From Flavobacteriaceae bacterium (GTDB lineage Bacteria; Bacteroidota; Bacteroidia; Flavobacteriales; Flavobacteriaceae): a stretch of 64,000 nt of DNA. The stretch covers positions 1 to 64,000 of the forward strand of contig JABHWD010000012.1 of the NCBI GenBank assembly GCA_018657955.1, given 5' to 3'. The notes under the pieces are model-generated. The model saw only the letters and a program-made list of their open reading frames with translations. It ran no database searches and was not told the origin of the DNA. Both the position numbers and the translations under genes were made by a program. Below, piece by piece: positions 53,862 through 61,741 of this stretch. Every line of letters begins with the position of its first letter. Within the stretch, counting starts at the first letter, position 1.

Positions 53862-54593
53862 ATGAATATTATCAAACTTGATGCCATAGATTCTACAAAC
53901 AATTATTTTAAAAAAATAATATTAAATAAAGCTATTAGTGATTATACAGTTGTTACTGCAAAATTTCAAACAGAAGGTAAGGGTCAGCTGGGAGCTAAAT
54001 GGGAGTCAGAACATTCTAAAAACCTTATTTGCAGCATTTATAAGAAGAATATTAAAATTAAAGTGCAGAATCAATTTGTTATAAGTGCATTAGTTTCACT
54101 AGCTCTTATTAAAACATTAAGGAAAATTAATTTATCAAATTTACATATAAAGTGGCCAAATGACATAATGTCAGATAACAAGAAAATATGTGGAATTTTA
54201 ATAGAAAATATTGTAAAAGAAAATTATATAAAAGACAGTGTAATAGGAATTGGATTAAATGTAAACCAAACAATTTTCAATAATTTACCTAATGCAACTT
54301 CAATTCACAACTTGACAGGAACTCCATATAACAAAGATAAAATCCTTAAAGTTTTAGTAAATAACATTAAGCATTATTTTAATGTATTAAATAAATCTAG
54401 TATTAATTTGATTTATGAAAAATATGAAAGTTGCCTTTTTAGAATAAATAAGCCTTCTACTTTCAAGAATTCAAAAGGTGAGATTTTTAGTGGGTATATA
54501 AAAGGAATAACTTGTTCAGGAAAGCTTAATGTTATGCTTGAGGATAATTTACAAGAATCATATAATTTAAAGGAGATTTCAATACTCAATTAG
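53862..54593 (+). CDS. birA: Biotin--[acetyl-CoA-carboxylase] ligase
   Basis: A 243-residue enzyme that biotinylates the carrier subunit of acetyl-CoA carboxylase; AccD of that enzyme is encoded at 5818-6672. The catalytic domain shows LDAIDSTNNYFKK, the biotin loop TEGKGQLGAKWESEHSKN, LHIKWPNDIMSDNKKICGIL and GIGLNVNQ. It lacks the N-terminal helix-turn-helix of E. coli BirA, so it should be a monofunctional ligase and not a repressor. The ATG at 53862 is chosen over an upstream in-frame one at 53796, which would overlap rsfS and add a non-homologous hydrophobic tail. Confidence 0.94.
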   Translation: MNIIKLDAIDSTNNYFKKIILNKAISDYTVVTAKFQTEGKGQLGAKWESEHSKNLICSIYKKNIKIKVQNQFVISALVSLALIKTLRKINLSNLHIKWPNDIMSDNKKICGILIENIVKENYIKDSVIGIGLNVNQTIFNNLPNATSIHNLTGTPYNKDKILKVLVNNIKHYFNVLNKSSINLIYEKYESCLFRINKPSTFKNSKGEIFSGYIKGITCSGKLNVMLEDNLQESYNLKEISILN

Positions 54594-54596
54594 AGA

Positions 54597-55241
54597 TTAA
54601 ATCCAGGCAGAAGGGTTTGCGTTCCATTTTTCAAGCATTTTGAATTCAATTTCAGAGATATATTTAGTTTTTTTAGCAATTCTTAATAATATAGAATAAT
54701 TACTTAACGTTTTAACTTTTATTCCTTCATTATTAAGATTTTCTTTAGAAACATTAAACTCATAAGTAAAAATAGCTATCATGCCAATCACATTTAAACC
54801 GTGTGATTTTAAAGCTTTTATAGCACCAATACTACTTTTGCCGGTACTGATTAAGTCTTCAATTACCATTACATTTTTACCTTTTTTAATATCACCTTCT
54901 ATTTGATTTTTTCTACCATGTTTCTTAGCTTCAGGTCTAACATATATAAAGGGGAGATCTAAATAATCTGCTACAAGCATACCAATTCCTATTGCCCCAG
55001 TTGCAACTCCGGCTATGGCATCAGGTTTTTCAAAACTTTCACTTATGACATGAGCTAAATATTTTTTTATACTATTTCTAATTTTAGGATTAGATAAGAT
55101 AAGTCTATTATCACAGTAAATAGGAGATTTCCAGCCAGAAGCCCATATAAAAGGCTCATTTGGACTTAATTTTATTGCATTAATATCAAGTAGAATTTTA
55201 GCAGTTTCTTCTTGGTAGTTATTAAATTCCATTTCACACAT
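54597..55241 (-). CDS. pyrE: Orotate phosphoribosyltransferase
   Basis: A 214-residue enzyme making orotidine 5-phosphate from orotate and PRPP in pyrimidine synthesis. Seen are AIKLSPNEPFIWASGWKSPI, CDNRLILSNPKIR, the AIAGVATGAIGIGMLVADYL segment, FIYVRPEAKKHGRKNQIEG, and the PRPP motif MVIEDLISTGKSS. The start is at 55241 or 55232, two in-frame ATGs. It is divergent from the Nudix gene, with facing promoter boxes. It is 3 bases from the convergent birA stop. Confidence 0.96.
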   Translation of the reverse strand: MCEMEFNNYQEETAKILLDINAIKLSPNEPFIWASGWKSPIYCDNRLILSNPKIRNSIKKYLAHVISESFEKPDAIAGVATGAIGIGMLVADYLDLPFIYVRPEAKKHGRKNQIEGDIKKGKNVMVIEDLISTGKSSIGAIKALKSHGLNVIGMIAIFTYEFNVSKENLNNEGIKVKTLSNYSILLRIAKKTKYISEIEFKMLEKWNANPSAWI

Positions 55242-55251
55242 ATTTCTAAAA

Positions 55252-55259
55252 CAAAATTA
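55252..55259 (-). promoter_or_regulatory. -7 promoter box for pyrE
   Basis: TAATTTTG on the minus strand, 10 bases before the first pyrE ATG. It lies 2 bases from the opposite-facing box at 55261-55268, so the two promoters share their DNA. Confidence 0.4.
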
Positions 55260-55260
55260 A

Positions 55261-55268
55261 TAGTTTTG
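55261..55268 (+). promoter_or_regulatory. -7 promoter box for the Nudix gene
   Basis: TAGTTTTG on the plus strand, 17 bases before the ATG at 55286. RNA polymerase could probably bind only one of the two facing promoters at a time. Confidence 0.4.
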
Positions 55269-55285
55269 TTTAGTTTTTTTTAGTA

Positions 55286-55867
55286 ATGTACAAGATTTTT
55301 TATCTAGATAAGCCAATTGTAATTACAGATGTCAAATCTGACAACAAAAATGTACACAATATTAAGTTTAAAGATTTTAATCTTAAAAAGGCTTTAAAGA
55401 ATCTTTCTAAAACAAATATATCATCTATAAGGATAATTGGAAAAGATAAAGAAAAACTTCTTAAAAAATTTCTTAAACTTTTACCAAAGATAATAGCAGC
55501 AGGAGGTAAGGTCCTTAATCAAAAGGGGGAGATTCTGTTTATTTTTAGAAACAATAAATGGGACTTACCAAAAGGAAAAGCTGAGTATAATGAAAATATT
55601 GCAGATACAGCCATACGTGAAGTTAAAGAAGAGACAGGAGTAACCAAATTAGTCATTACCAAACCACTAGAAATTACTTATCATATTTTTAAAAAAAACA
55701 ATACCTTCAGATTAAAAGTTACATACTGGTTTGAAATGAAATCCATGGCAGATAATCAATTAATTCCGCAGGTTGAAGAAGGAATCACAAAAGCAGAGTG
55801 GATAAATAACTCAGAAATTGACAAAATAAAGAAGAAATGTTATGCCAATATTAGATTATTGATTTAA
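55286..55867 (+). CDS. Nudix hydrolase
   Basis: A 193-residue protein. The N-terminal about 70 residues are basic and specific to the Bacteroidota group ([30 protein letters not shown]). The Nudix domain follows, with [20 protein letters not shown] and the core REVKEETGV. The LPKGK before the box is seen in Ap4A- or NDP-type Nudix enzymes. The exact substrate is not predictable. Its stop interlocks with the coaD stop in TTAA. Confidence 0.88.
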   Translation: MYKIFYLDKPIVITDVKSDNKNVHNIKFKDFNLKKALKNLSKTNISSIRIIGKDKEKLLKKFLKLLPKIIAAGGKVLNQKGEILFIFRNNKWDLPKGKAEYNENIADTAIREVKEETGVTKLVITKPLEITYHIFKKNNTFRLKVTYWFEMKSMADNQLIPQVEEGITKAEWINNSEIDKIKKKCYANIRLLI

Positions 55868-56319
55868 CACCATCTAACAGATTTAGGAACAAGCTTAGTA
55901 TATTCACCCTTATTAGTAATAATTTCTCTTACAATTGAGGAAGAAATATATGCTGTTTCAGGAGATGTTAAGAAGAAAATAGTTTCAATTCCTGTTAGTT
56001 TTTTGTTGGTTTGTGCAATAGTCTTTTCAAATTCAAAATCAGCTGGATTTCTTAATCCTCGGACAATAAAATTTGCATTTATTTTTTTGCAGAAATCTAC
56101 AGTTAAACCTTCATAGGTTAAAATTTTTATTTTTTCTTCATTAATAAATTCATCATGTATAAATTTTTTTCTTTGATCTATAGAGAACATGCTTTCTTTA
56201 GTTGAATTTACTCCAATAGCCAGAACTATTTCATCAAATAGATTGAGACTTTTATTGATGATATCACAATGACCCAAAGTTAATGGATCAAAAGACCCTG
56301 GAAAAACAGCTTTTTTCAT
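55864..56319 (-). CDS. coaD: Phosphopantetheine adenylyltransferase
   Basis: A 151-residue enzyme of coenzyme A synthesis. Seen are [18 protein letters not shown] (the T/HxGH nucleotide motif), [35 protein letters not shown] and the ISSSIVREI end. The length is normal. It follows ddl by 17 bases on the same strand, and the two likely form an operon. Confidence 0.96.
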   Translation of the reverse strand: MKKAVFPGSFDPLTLGHCDIINKSLNLFDEIVLAIGVNSTKESMFSIDQRKKFIHDEFINEEKIKILTYEGLTVDFCKKINANFIVRGLRNPADFEFEKTIAQTNKKLTGIETIFFLTSPETAYISSSIVREIITNKGEYTKLVPKSVRWC

Positions 56320-56336
56320 GATTCGAAATTACAAAT

Positions 56337-57308
56337 TTAATTGATAGCTTCATTAATTGCATTGCTGAATAGGTCTTTAAGTTCTATTCCAGCAGCATTT
56401 GCTTGTTTAGGAAGAATACTCTCATTAGTTAATCCTGGAACACTATTGACCTCTAGTAAAAACACTTCATCATTTTGAATAATAAATTCACTTCTTGAAA
56501 ATCCTTTCATATCTAGAATTTCATACATTTTTTTTGCTATAGATTTAATTCTCAAAGTCATTTGATATGAAATTCTAGCAGGGGTTATCTCATCTGCTTC
56601 CCCTTTATATTTTGCGTTATAATCAAAAAAGTCATTATCTGTAACAATTTCAGTTATTGGGAGTACTAGAATATCATTATCATAAGAAATAACACCAACA
56701 GAAATTTCAATTCCATCAAGGAATGATTCAACTATCACCTGATTACCCTCATTAAAAGCAATAGCAATAGCCTTGTCAAAATCTTCAATTCTAGAAACTT
56801 TTGTTATTCCATAGCTACTTCCAGACTTACTAGCTTTAATAAAACAAGGAAGCCCAACATTTTTTATAATGCTATTATTATCTATTTCCTCACCCTTTGA
56901 TACAATAGATGATTTAGCACATTTTATTCCATGAGGTTTTAGATATTCTAAACACTGTATTTTATCAAAAGTTAATTTTGCTTGAAATTCACCACATCCG
57001 CTCATTGGAATGTTTAGTTTAGAGAAGTACTGGTGTAATAAGCCATCCTCACCAGGGGATCCATGCACTGCATTAAAAACACAATCAAATTTAATTTTAG
57101 GCTTTTTAATTATTGTAAATGAATTTTTATCAATCTGAAATTCTTTTCTATCGCTATCTACATAAACCCATCTATCTTTTAGAATATGTATTTGAAAACA
57201 ATTAAAATTGCTGTTTTTTAATGTTTCAAATACAACTTTTCCGCTTTTTAATGAAATCTTATATTCATTAGAATAACCACCCATTAAGATTGCTATATTT
57301 TTTTCCAT
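56337..57308 (-). CDS. ddl: D-alanine--D-alanine ligase
   Basis: A 323-residue ATP-grasp ligase that makes D-Ala-D-Ala for peptidoglycan. Seen are IAILMGGYSNEYKISLKSGK, DCVFNAVHGSPGEDGLLHQ, the IPMSGCGEFQAKLTFDKI segment, FIKASKSGSSYGITKV, VESFLDGIEISVGVI, and FLLEVNSVPGLTNESILP. The length is typical. It leads into coaD, with a TAACTTTG box behind it, and is divergent from the PASTA gene. Confidence 0.96.
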   Translation of the reverse strand: MEKNIAILMGGYSNEYKISLKSGKVVFETLKNSNFNCFQIHILKDRWVYVDSDRKEFQIDKNSFTIIKKPKIKFDCVFNAVHGSPGEDGLLHQYFSKLNIPMSGCGEFQAKLTFDKIQCLEYLKPHGIKCAKSSIVSKGEEIDNNSIIKNVGLPCFIKASKSGSSYGITKVSRIEDFDKAIAIAFNEGNQVIVESFLDGIEISVGVISYDNDILVLPITEIVTDNDFFDYNAKYKGEADEITPARISYQMTLRIKSIAKKMYEILDMKGFSRSEFIIQNDEVFLLEVNSVPGLTNESILPKQANAAGIELKDLFSNAINEAIN

Positions 57309-57335
57309 TTATAATCTGAAAAGAGAAATCTGTAT

Positions 57336-57343
57336 CAAAGTTA
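57336..57343 (-). promoter_or_regulatory. -7 promoter box for ddl-coaD
   Basis: TAACTTTG on the minus strand, 27 bases before the ddl ATG at 57308. Confidence 0.45.
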
Positions 57344-57374
57344 GTATTTAAATAAGATTTATTTAATAAATGTT

Positions 57375-57382
57375 TAGTTTTG
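57375..57382 (+). promoter_or_regulatory. -7 promoter box for the PASTA-rluD unit
   Basis: TAGTTTTG on the plus strand, 19 bases before the ATG at 57402. Confidence 0.45.
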
Positions 57383-57401
57383 TAAAAATTAATTCGATAG
57401 G

Positions 57402-57953
57402 ATGACTTTTTTAAGGTTTCTTTTTAGTAAATATTTTTTTAAACATATTTTTTACATACTTGTAATTGTTCTATTTGCAACATTTTTTGGAATACTAGCA
57501 CTTAGTTTTATAACAAATCATGGGGATTATATAAAAGTGCCAGATTTAAAAGGAAAAACTCTAGATAGTGTAGCAATTGAGTTAGATAATTTAGATTTAA
57601 AATATATTATTCTTGATTCAGGTAATTATAATCCCAATTACAAAATTTTTTCAGTTTTAGATCAGCAGCCCAAGTTTGATTCTAAAGTAAAAGAAGGCAG
57701 AAAGATATACCTTACTATAAATTCATCTGACTTTAAAATGGTTGAAGTACCAAATGTGATAAGGGCCACCATTCGTCAAGCTCGAAAATCATTAGAATCT
57801 CTTGGTTTTATTATAGGTGAAATAGAATATATTGATGATATAGGAAAAGATGAAGTAATTTCTTTTAGTTATGAAGGAAAAGAATTAAAGCCGGGAGATG
57901 CTTTAAAAAAGACTTCAGTTATAGATTTTAAATTAGGTAATGGAAAACTCTAA
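57402..57953 (+). CDS. PASTA-domain membrane protein without kinase
   Basis: A 183-residue protein: a short basic cytoplasmic N-terminus, one membrane helix (about residues 15-38), then two PASTA domains in the periplasm (about 43-110, starting YIKVPDLKGKTLDSV, and about 114-181, starting VEVPNVIRATIRQARKSL). PASTA domains often bind peptidoglycan fragments or muropeptides. Here there is no Ser/Thr kinase or penicillin-binding domain attached. Its position divergent from ddl fits a cell-wall role, but the coupled downstream gene is rluD (14-base overlap). Confidence 0.85.
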   Translation: MTFLRFLFSKYFFKHIFYILVIVLFATFFGILALSFITNHGDYIKVPDLKGKTLDSVAIELDNLDLKYIILDSGNYNPNYKIFSVLDQQPKFDSKVKEGRKIYLTINSSDFKMVEVPNVIRATIRQARKSLESLGFIIGEIEYIDDIGKDEVISFSYEGKELKPGDALKKTSVIDFKLGNGKL

Positions 57954-58950
57954 CTCATTATTTGAGCATTTTTCTTTTACAGTAGATAAAGGTCAAAGTC
58001 CACTTAGGATTGATAAATATCTAATGAATTTTATTGAAAATGCAACTCGAACAAAAATTCAAGAAGCAGCCAAGTCAGGAAGTATTCAAGTAAACGGTAA
58101 TGGAGTAAAATCAAATTACAAGGTAAAGCCAGAAGATAAAATCAAGGTTTTATTTGAATATCCACCTCATGAGAACTTATTATTGCCTGAAAATATAGAT
58201 TTAAATATTGTTTATGAAGACAAAGAGTTGGTGGTGGTAAATAAACCATCAGGAATGGTAGTTCATCCTGGCCATGGAAACTATTCAGGTACTCTTATAA
58301 ATGCACTTATTTATCATTTTGAAAATCTACCAAATAATTCATCAAACAGACCTGGGCTTGTTCATAGAATTGATAAAGAAACAAGTGGCCTTCTGGTTGT
58401 TGCTAAAACAGAGAAAGCAATGGTAGACTTATCTGAGCAATTTGCAAAGAAAACTAGCACTAGAGAGTATATTGCATTGGTTTGGGGAAATGTTAAGGAG
58501 GATTCAGGAACTATAAATGAATATATTGGCAGAAACCCTAAGAATAGACTTCAGAATATTGTTTTTTCTGGTGATGATATAGAAAAAGGAAAACCTGCTA
58601 TTACTCATTATAAGGTTTTAAATAGATACGGGTACGTTACCCTAGTTAGTTGCAAGCTAGAAACCGGAAGAACTCATCAAATTAGAGTACATATGAAGCA
58701 TATAGGCCATACAATTTTTAACGACAGCAGGTATGGGGGAAATTTGATTTTAAAGGGTACTACTTTTACCAAATACAAGCAATTTGTTGAGAATTGTTTT
58801 AAGATTTTACCAAGGCAAGCGCTGCATGCTAAAACACTTGGTTTTAAACATCCTAAAACTAAAGAATACCTTTCTTTTGATAGTGAGCTCCCTAAAGATA
58901 TTCAAGAATGTCTTGACAAGTGGGAGTCTTATGCAAAACACCAATTATAA
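57940..58950 (+). CDS. rluD: 23S rRNA pseudouridine synthase RluD type
   Basis: A 336-residue enzyme. An N-terminal S4 domain (LRIDKYLMNFIENATRTKIQ) is followed by the catalytic domain with VVNKPSGMVVHPGHGNYSG, the catalytic aspartate in LVHRIDKETSGLLVVAKTEK, and GRTHQIRVHMKHIGHTIFND. RluD modifies 23S positions 1911, 1915 and 1917 in E. coli; RluD is the best guess among RluA-family members, based on the S4 domain. It overlaps the PASTA gene by 14 bases. Confidence 0.92.
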   Translation: MENSNSLFEHFSFTVDKGQSPLRIDKYLMNFIENATRTKIQEAAKSGSIQVNGNGVKSNYKVKPEDKIKVLFEYPPHENLLLPENIDLNIVYEDKELVVVNKPSGMVVHPGHGNYSGTLINALIYHFENLPNNSSNRPGLVHRIDKETSGLLVVAKTEKAMVDLSEQFAKKTSTREYIALVWGNVKEDSGTINEYIGRNPKNRLQNIVFSGDDIEKGKPAITHYKVLNRYGYVTLVSCKLETGRTHQIRVHMKHIGHTIFNDSRYGGNLILKGTTFTKYKQFVENCFKILPRQALHAKTLGFKHPKTKEYLSFDSELPKDIQECLDKWESYAKHQL

Positions 58951-59020
58951 CTAATTTTTGCACTTTCATTTTGATATTTAGCATGATCCTTTGTAATTTT
59001 AGTAAAAATTTATTTGTTAT

Positions 59021-59779
59021 ATGAAACTTGTTGTCTCTCCTGCCAAATCATTAGATTTTATTAGAGGCTTGCCTACTGAATCAAATTCAAAGGCTTGTTT
59101 TTTAAAAGAAGCAGAAAGTCTTAATAATATTTTGAGAGAGAAATCTCCACAAGACCTTTCTGAGTTAATGAGTATTTCACCTTCTTTGGCAGAATTAAAC
59201 TATCAGAGAAATAATAGTTGGCAGTTGCCTTTTAGTTCTTCTAATTCAAGACAAGCTATTTATGCTTTCAACGGGGATGTTTATAGAGGAATTGATGCAT
59301 ATTCAATAGCAGAAAATAAAATAGATCTTTTGCAAGATACAGTTAGAATAATATCTGGCTTGTATGGTCTTTTAAAACCATTGGATTTAATTCAGCCCTA
59401 TAGATTAGAAATGGGAACTAAAATGCCAGTTGGAGCCAGTAAAAACTTATATGAATTCTGGAGAAGAAAACTAACAGAGTCTATCAGTAAGGAGTTGAAA
59501 GATGGAGAGATTTTCCTAAATCTTGCCAGCAATGAATATATAAAGGCTATTGATACAAAGGTTTTAAAAACACCAATGATAACTGCCAATTTCAAGCAGT
59601 TAAAAGATGGAAATTATAAGACAATAGCTATTTTCTCTAAGCGAGCAAGGGGTCTTATGGTAAGATATATTATAGATAACAATATAGATTCTATTAATGG
59701 AATTAAAGGTTTTAACTCTGATGGCTATCTTTTTACTGAATCACTTTCCTCTTCAAATGAACTGATTTTTACTAGATAA
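59021..59779 (+). CDS. yaaA: YaaA family peroxide stress protein
   Basis: A 252-residue protein of the DUF328/UPF0246 family. The conserved beginning is MKLVVSPAKSLDF and the other segments include NDDVYRGI-like FNGDVYRGIDAY, HVRIISGLYGLLKPLDLIQP-like RIISGLYGLLKPLDLIQPYR, MGTKMPVGASKNLYEFW and FSKRARGLMVRYII. YaaA in E. coli limits intracellular iron during peroxide stress and has a DNA-binding fold. The length is typical. It precedes two rhodanese genes after a 170-base gap. Confidence 0.93.
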   Translation: MKLVVSPAKSLDFIRGLPTESNSKACFLKEAESLNNILREKSPQDLSELMSISPSLAELNYQRNNSWQLPFSSSNSRQAIYAFNGDVYRGIDAYSIAENKIDLLQDTVRIISGLYGLLKPLDLIQPYRLEMGTKMPVGASKNLYEFWRRKLTESISKELKDGEIFLNLASNEYIKAIDTKVLKTPMITANFKQLKDGNYKTIAIFSKRARGLMVRYIIDNNIDSINGIKGFNSDGYLFTESLSSSNELIFTR

Positions 59780-59949
59780 AAAAAATCTTATTAACATCGT
59801 ATAAAAGGGCATTTTCTTCAATAAAAGCGCTAATTATAAACAGTTTCTTTATATTTGTGAGTTCAAGTGGACAATTAAACATAACGAATATGAAAAAAAT
59901 ATAAAGATTAAAAATACAAGAGCCATAAGGTGTCCAATTAAAGTTTAAT
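59780..59949. other. Intergenic gap upstream of the rhodanese pair
   Basis: A 170-base gap with no convincing gene. It holds the TATATTTG box at 59850-59857. It also has two imperfect copies of GTGnnCAATTAAA at 59867-59879 and 59930-59942, 63 bases apart. The second copy sits just before the rhodanese ATG and could be a binding site; the evidence is weak. Confidence 0.3.
59850..59857 (+). promoter_or_regulatory. -7 promoter box for the rhodanese pair
   Basis: TATATTTG on the plus strand, giving an unusually long leader of about 90 bases before the ATG at 59950. Confidence 0.4.
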
Positions 59950-60270
59950 ATGTCAGACATAGATCAAAATAAATGGAGGTCTCAATTAGAATCTGAAGAG
60001 GATTATCTTATCATTGATGTTAGAACCTCTGAAGAATTTGAAGAGATAAGATTACCTAATTCAATAAATATAGACTTTTATAATCCACAAGATTTTATGC
60101 AGGAGCTTGAAAAACTAGATAAAAATAAAGCCTACTATATATATTGTAGAACAGGCTCTAGAAGTGCAAATACATGTGAGTTGATGAAAGAAATAGGGTT
60201 TGCTAAAACCTATAATCTATTAGGCGGAATAACTGATTGGGAAGGTGAAGTTGAGGATCAAAATAATTAA
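59950..60270 (+). CDS. Cytosolic rhodanese-domain protein
   Basis: A 106-residue single-domain sulfurtransferase. The catalytic loop is YCRTGSRSANT with the Cys near residue 65. The IIDVRTSEEFEEIRLPNSINI segment and LLGGITDWEG end are standard. No signal peptide, so cytosolic. It carries persulfide on the cysteine; substrates are unknown. It is 3 bases upstream of a second, exported rhodanese with related sequence. Confidence 0.88.
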   Translation: MSDIDQNKWRSQLESEEDYLIIDVRTSEEFEEIRLPNSINIDFYNPQDFMQELEKLDKNKAYYIYCRTGSRSANTCELMKEIGFAKTYNLLGGITDWEGEVEDQNN

Positions 60271-60273
60271 TTC

Positions 60274-60681
60274 ATGAATACTATTTTTAATTACTTTTTT
60301 ACGTTTATCTTTTTCATGCTTTTCTCATGCGGTCTAAATAGTAATTCATCGATTAATCAAATGAATTCAGATGAATTATTAGATTTTATTGAAATTAATA
60401 ATGCAATACTAGTAGATGTTCGAACACAAGATGAGTATAATAGTGGTTACATAGAAAATTCTTTAAATATAGATTATCTATCAAATGACTTCTCTGAAAA
60501 TATAGAAAAATTAGATAAAAATATCTCAATTATTCTTTATTGCCGATCAGGTAAAAGAAGCTCTATGTCAGCAAATAAATTGTCAAAACTAGGCTTTAAA
60601 GAAATATATAATCTAGATGGAGGAATACTAAAGTGGATTGAAATAGGTAATAGCGTTATTTTTAATGATACTATTAATTAA
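60274..60681 (+). CDS. Rhodanese-domain lipoprotein
   Basis: A 135-residue exported paralogue: lipobox FMLFSC with the lipid cysteine at residue 19. The rhodanese domain has AILVDVRTQDEYNSGYIENS, the active loop YCRSGKRSSMSANK and LDGGILKWIE. It parallels the cytosolic rhodanese just upstream (same active loop layout, CRTGSRS and CRSGKRS), which suggests tandem duplication followed by addition of an export signal. It would handle sulfane sulfur in the periplasm. It ends 1 base from the convergent kinase gene. Confidence 0.85.
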   Translation: MNTIFNYFFTFIFFMLFSCGLNSNSSINQMNSDELLDFIEINNAILVDVRTQDEYNSGYIENSLNIDYLSNDFSENIEKLDKNISIILYCRSGKRSSMSANKLSKLGFKEIYNLDGGILKWIEIGNSVIFNDTIN

Positions 60682-60682
60682 T

Positions 60683-61741
60683 TTATACTTTTTCAATAGC
60701 TTCTTTCATAAAATCTTGATGTTTAAGAGCAAGCTTTGAAAAAGCAAACAAATTTCTTGATCTAATTAGATTTTGTTTTGGATAGCTTACTCTGTAGTAG
60801 ATATTCCCATTAAGATAGTCTGTTAATGCACGCAATCCATGAATAAATGGCATTAAAGCAGTAGATAGAGGCAATAATTCAAGTTCTTTATTGGACAAAA
60901 ATTTTCCATTACTTTTAAGCCCATCAATAAAAGCTTTAAAAAGTGATTTATTAAACAGTATTTTAGACAGGTCTTTTTCTTCTTCAGAGGCGGGGTTTAC
61001 TATAGTTCTTATTGCATCACCAAAATCATAATGAAAATAGCCTTTCATAATAGTATCTAGATCTATCATGCATAATCCTTTACTAGAGCTGCTAAAAAGT
61101 ATATTATTTAATTTGGAATCATTATGACATATTCTCTCTGGTAAACTTGAGTTATAGAAAACAATTAATCTATCAAACATTTCTATAGAAAAATTTATTT
61201 CTTCTTTACATTCTTCTTTTAAATTGCTATCTGAATTGTCTAATGATTCTTCAAATTCTTTAATTCTATAAGAAAGGTTGTGAAAATTATCTAATGTATA
61301 AAGATACTTTTCTAAGTCCTCATCTTTTAATAAAATATGAAATAAGCTAAGTATTCTTCCAGCTTCAAATGCGTCATTAGTATTTTCGGCATTATCTTTT
61401 GTGTAACTGTCTTTAACATACTCCATTAATCTCCAGTATTCTTTACCTGAATTATAAAATAATTCTTGGCTTATAGGATTTATAAATTTTATTTTATGGT
61501 AACCTAAATCTTTTAGATTATTAATAGACAAACTAATGTTGTTTTTTATTGCATCAATATTTTTAAAAACATTAGTGTTTATTTTTTGTAGCACATATTT
61601 TCTTTCACCATTTTCAATAATATAATATGAATCATTAATATAGCCGGTATTAATTATTTCATAGCTATATTTTGATGTATTTACATCAAAATTTGAAAGA
61701 ATTATATTTAGCTCAGTTTTAGTCACTTGAGTTAATTCCAA
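60683..61741 (-). CDS. APH-fold sugar kinase, N-acetylhexosamine 1-kinase (NahK) type
   Basis: A 352-residue phosphotransferase of the APH/choline kinase fold. The catalytic loop is ICHNDSKLNNILF (H206 to N213). The metal aspartates are in IDLDTIMKGYFHYDFGDAIR (D227, D229 and the DFGD). HNDTKxNN plus IDLDT.MPG is the pattern of N-acetylhexosamine 1-kinases, which phosphorylate GlcNAc or GalNAc at the anomeric carbon; antibiotic kinases differ at these places. It overlaps the nucleotidyltransferase gene by 10 bases, so the pair likely makes a nucleotide sugar from a free sugar. The actual sugar is unknown. Confidence 0.75.
   Translation of the reverse strand: MELTQVTKTELNIILSNFDVNTSKYSYEIINTGYINDSYYIIENGERKYVLQKINTNVFKNIDAIKNNISLSINNLKDLGYHKIKFINPISQELFYNSGKEYWRLMEYVKDSYTKDNAENTNDAFEAGRILSLFHILLKDEDLEKYLYTLDNFHNLSYRIKEFEESLDNSDSNLKEECKEEINFSIEMFDRLIVFYNSSLPERICHNDSKLNNILFSSSSKGLCMIDLDTIMKGYFHYDFGDAIRTIVNPASEEEKDLSKILFNKSLFKAFIDGLKSNGKFLSNKELELLPLSTALMPFIHGLRALTDYLNGNIYYRVSYPKQNLIRSRNLFAFSKLALKHQDFMKEAIEKV

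Noticed and set aside
60683-61741. Aminoglycoside resistance kinase
   Set aside because: The APH fold is present, but HNDSKLNN with IDLDTIMKGYFHYDFGD matches anomeric N-acetylhexosamine kinases better, and it overlaps a sugar nucleotidyltransferase gene.
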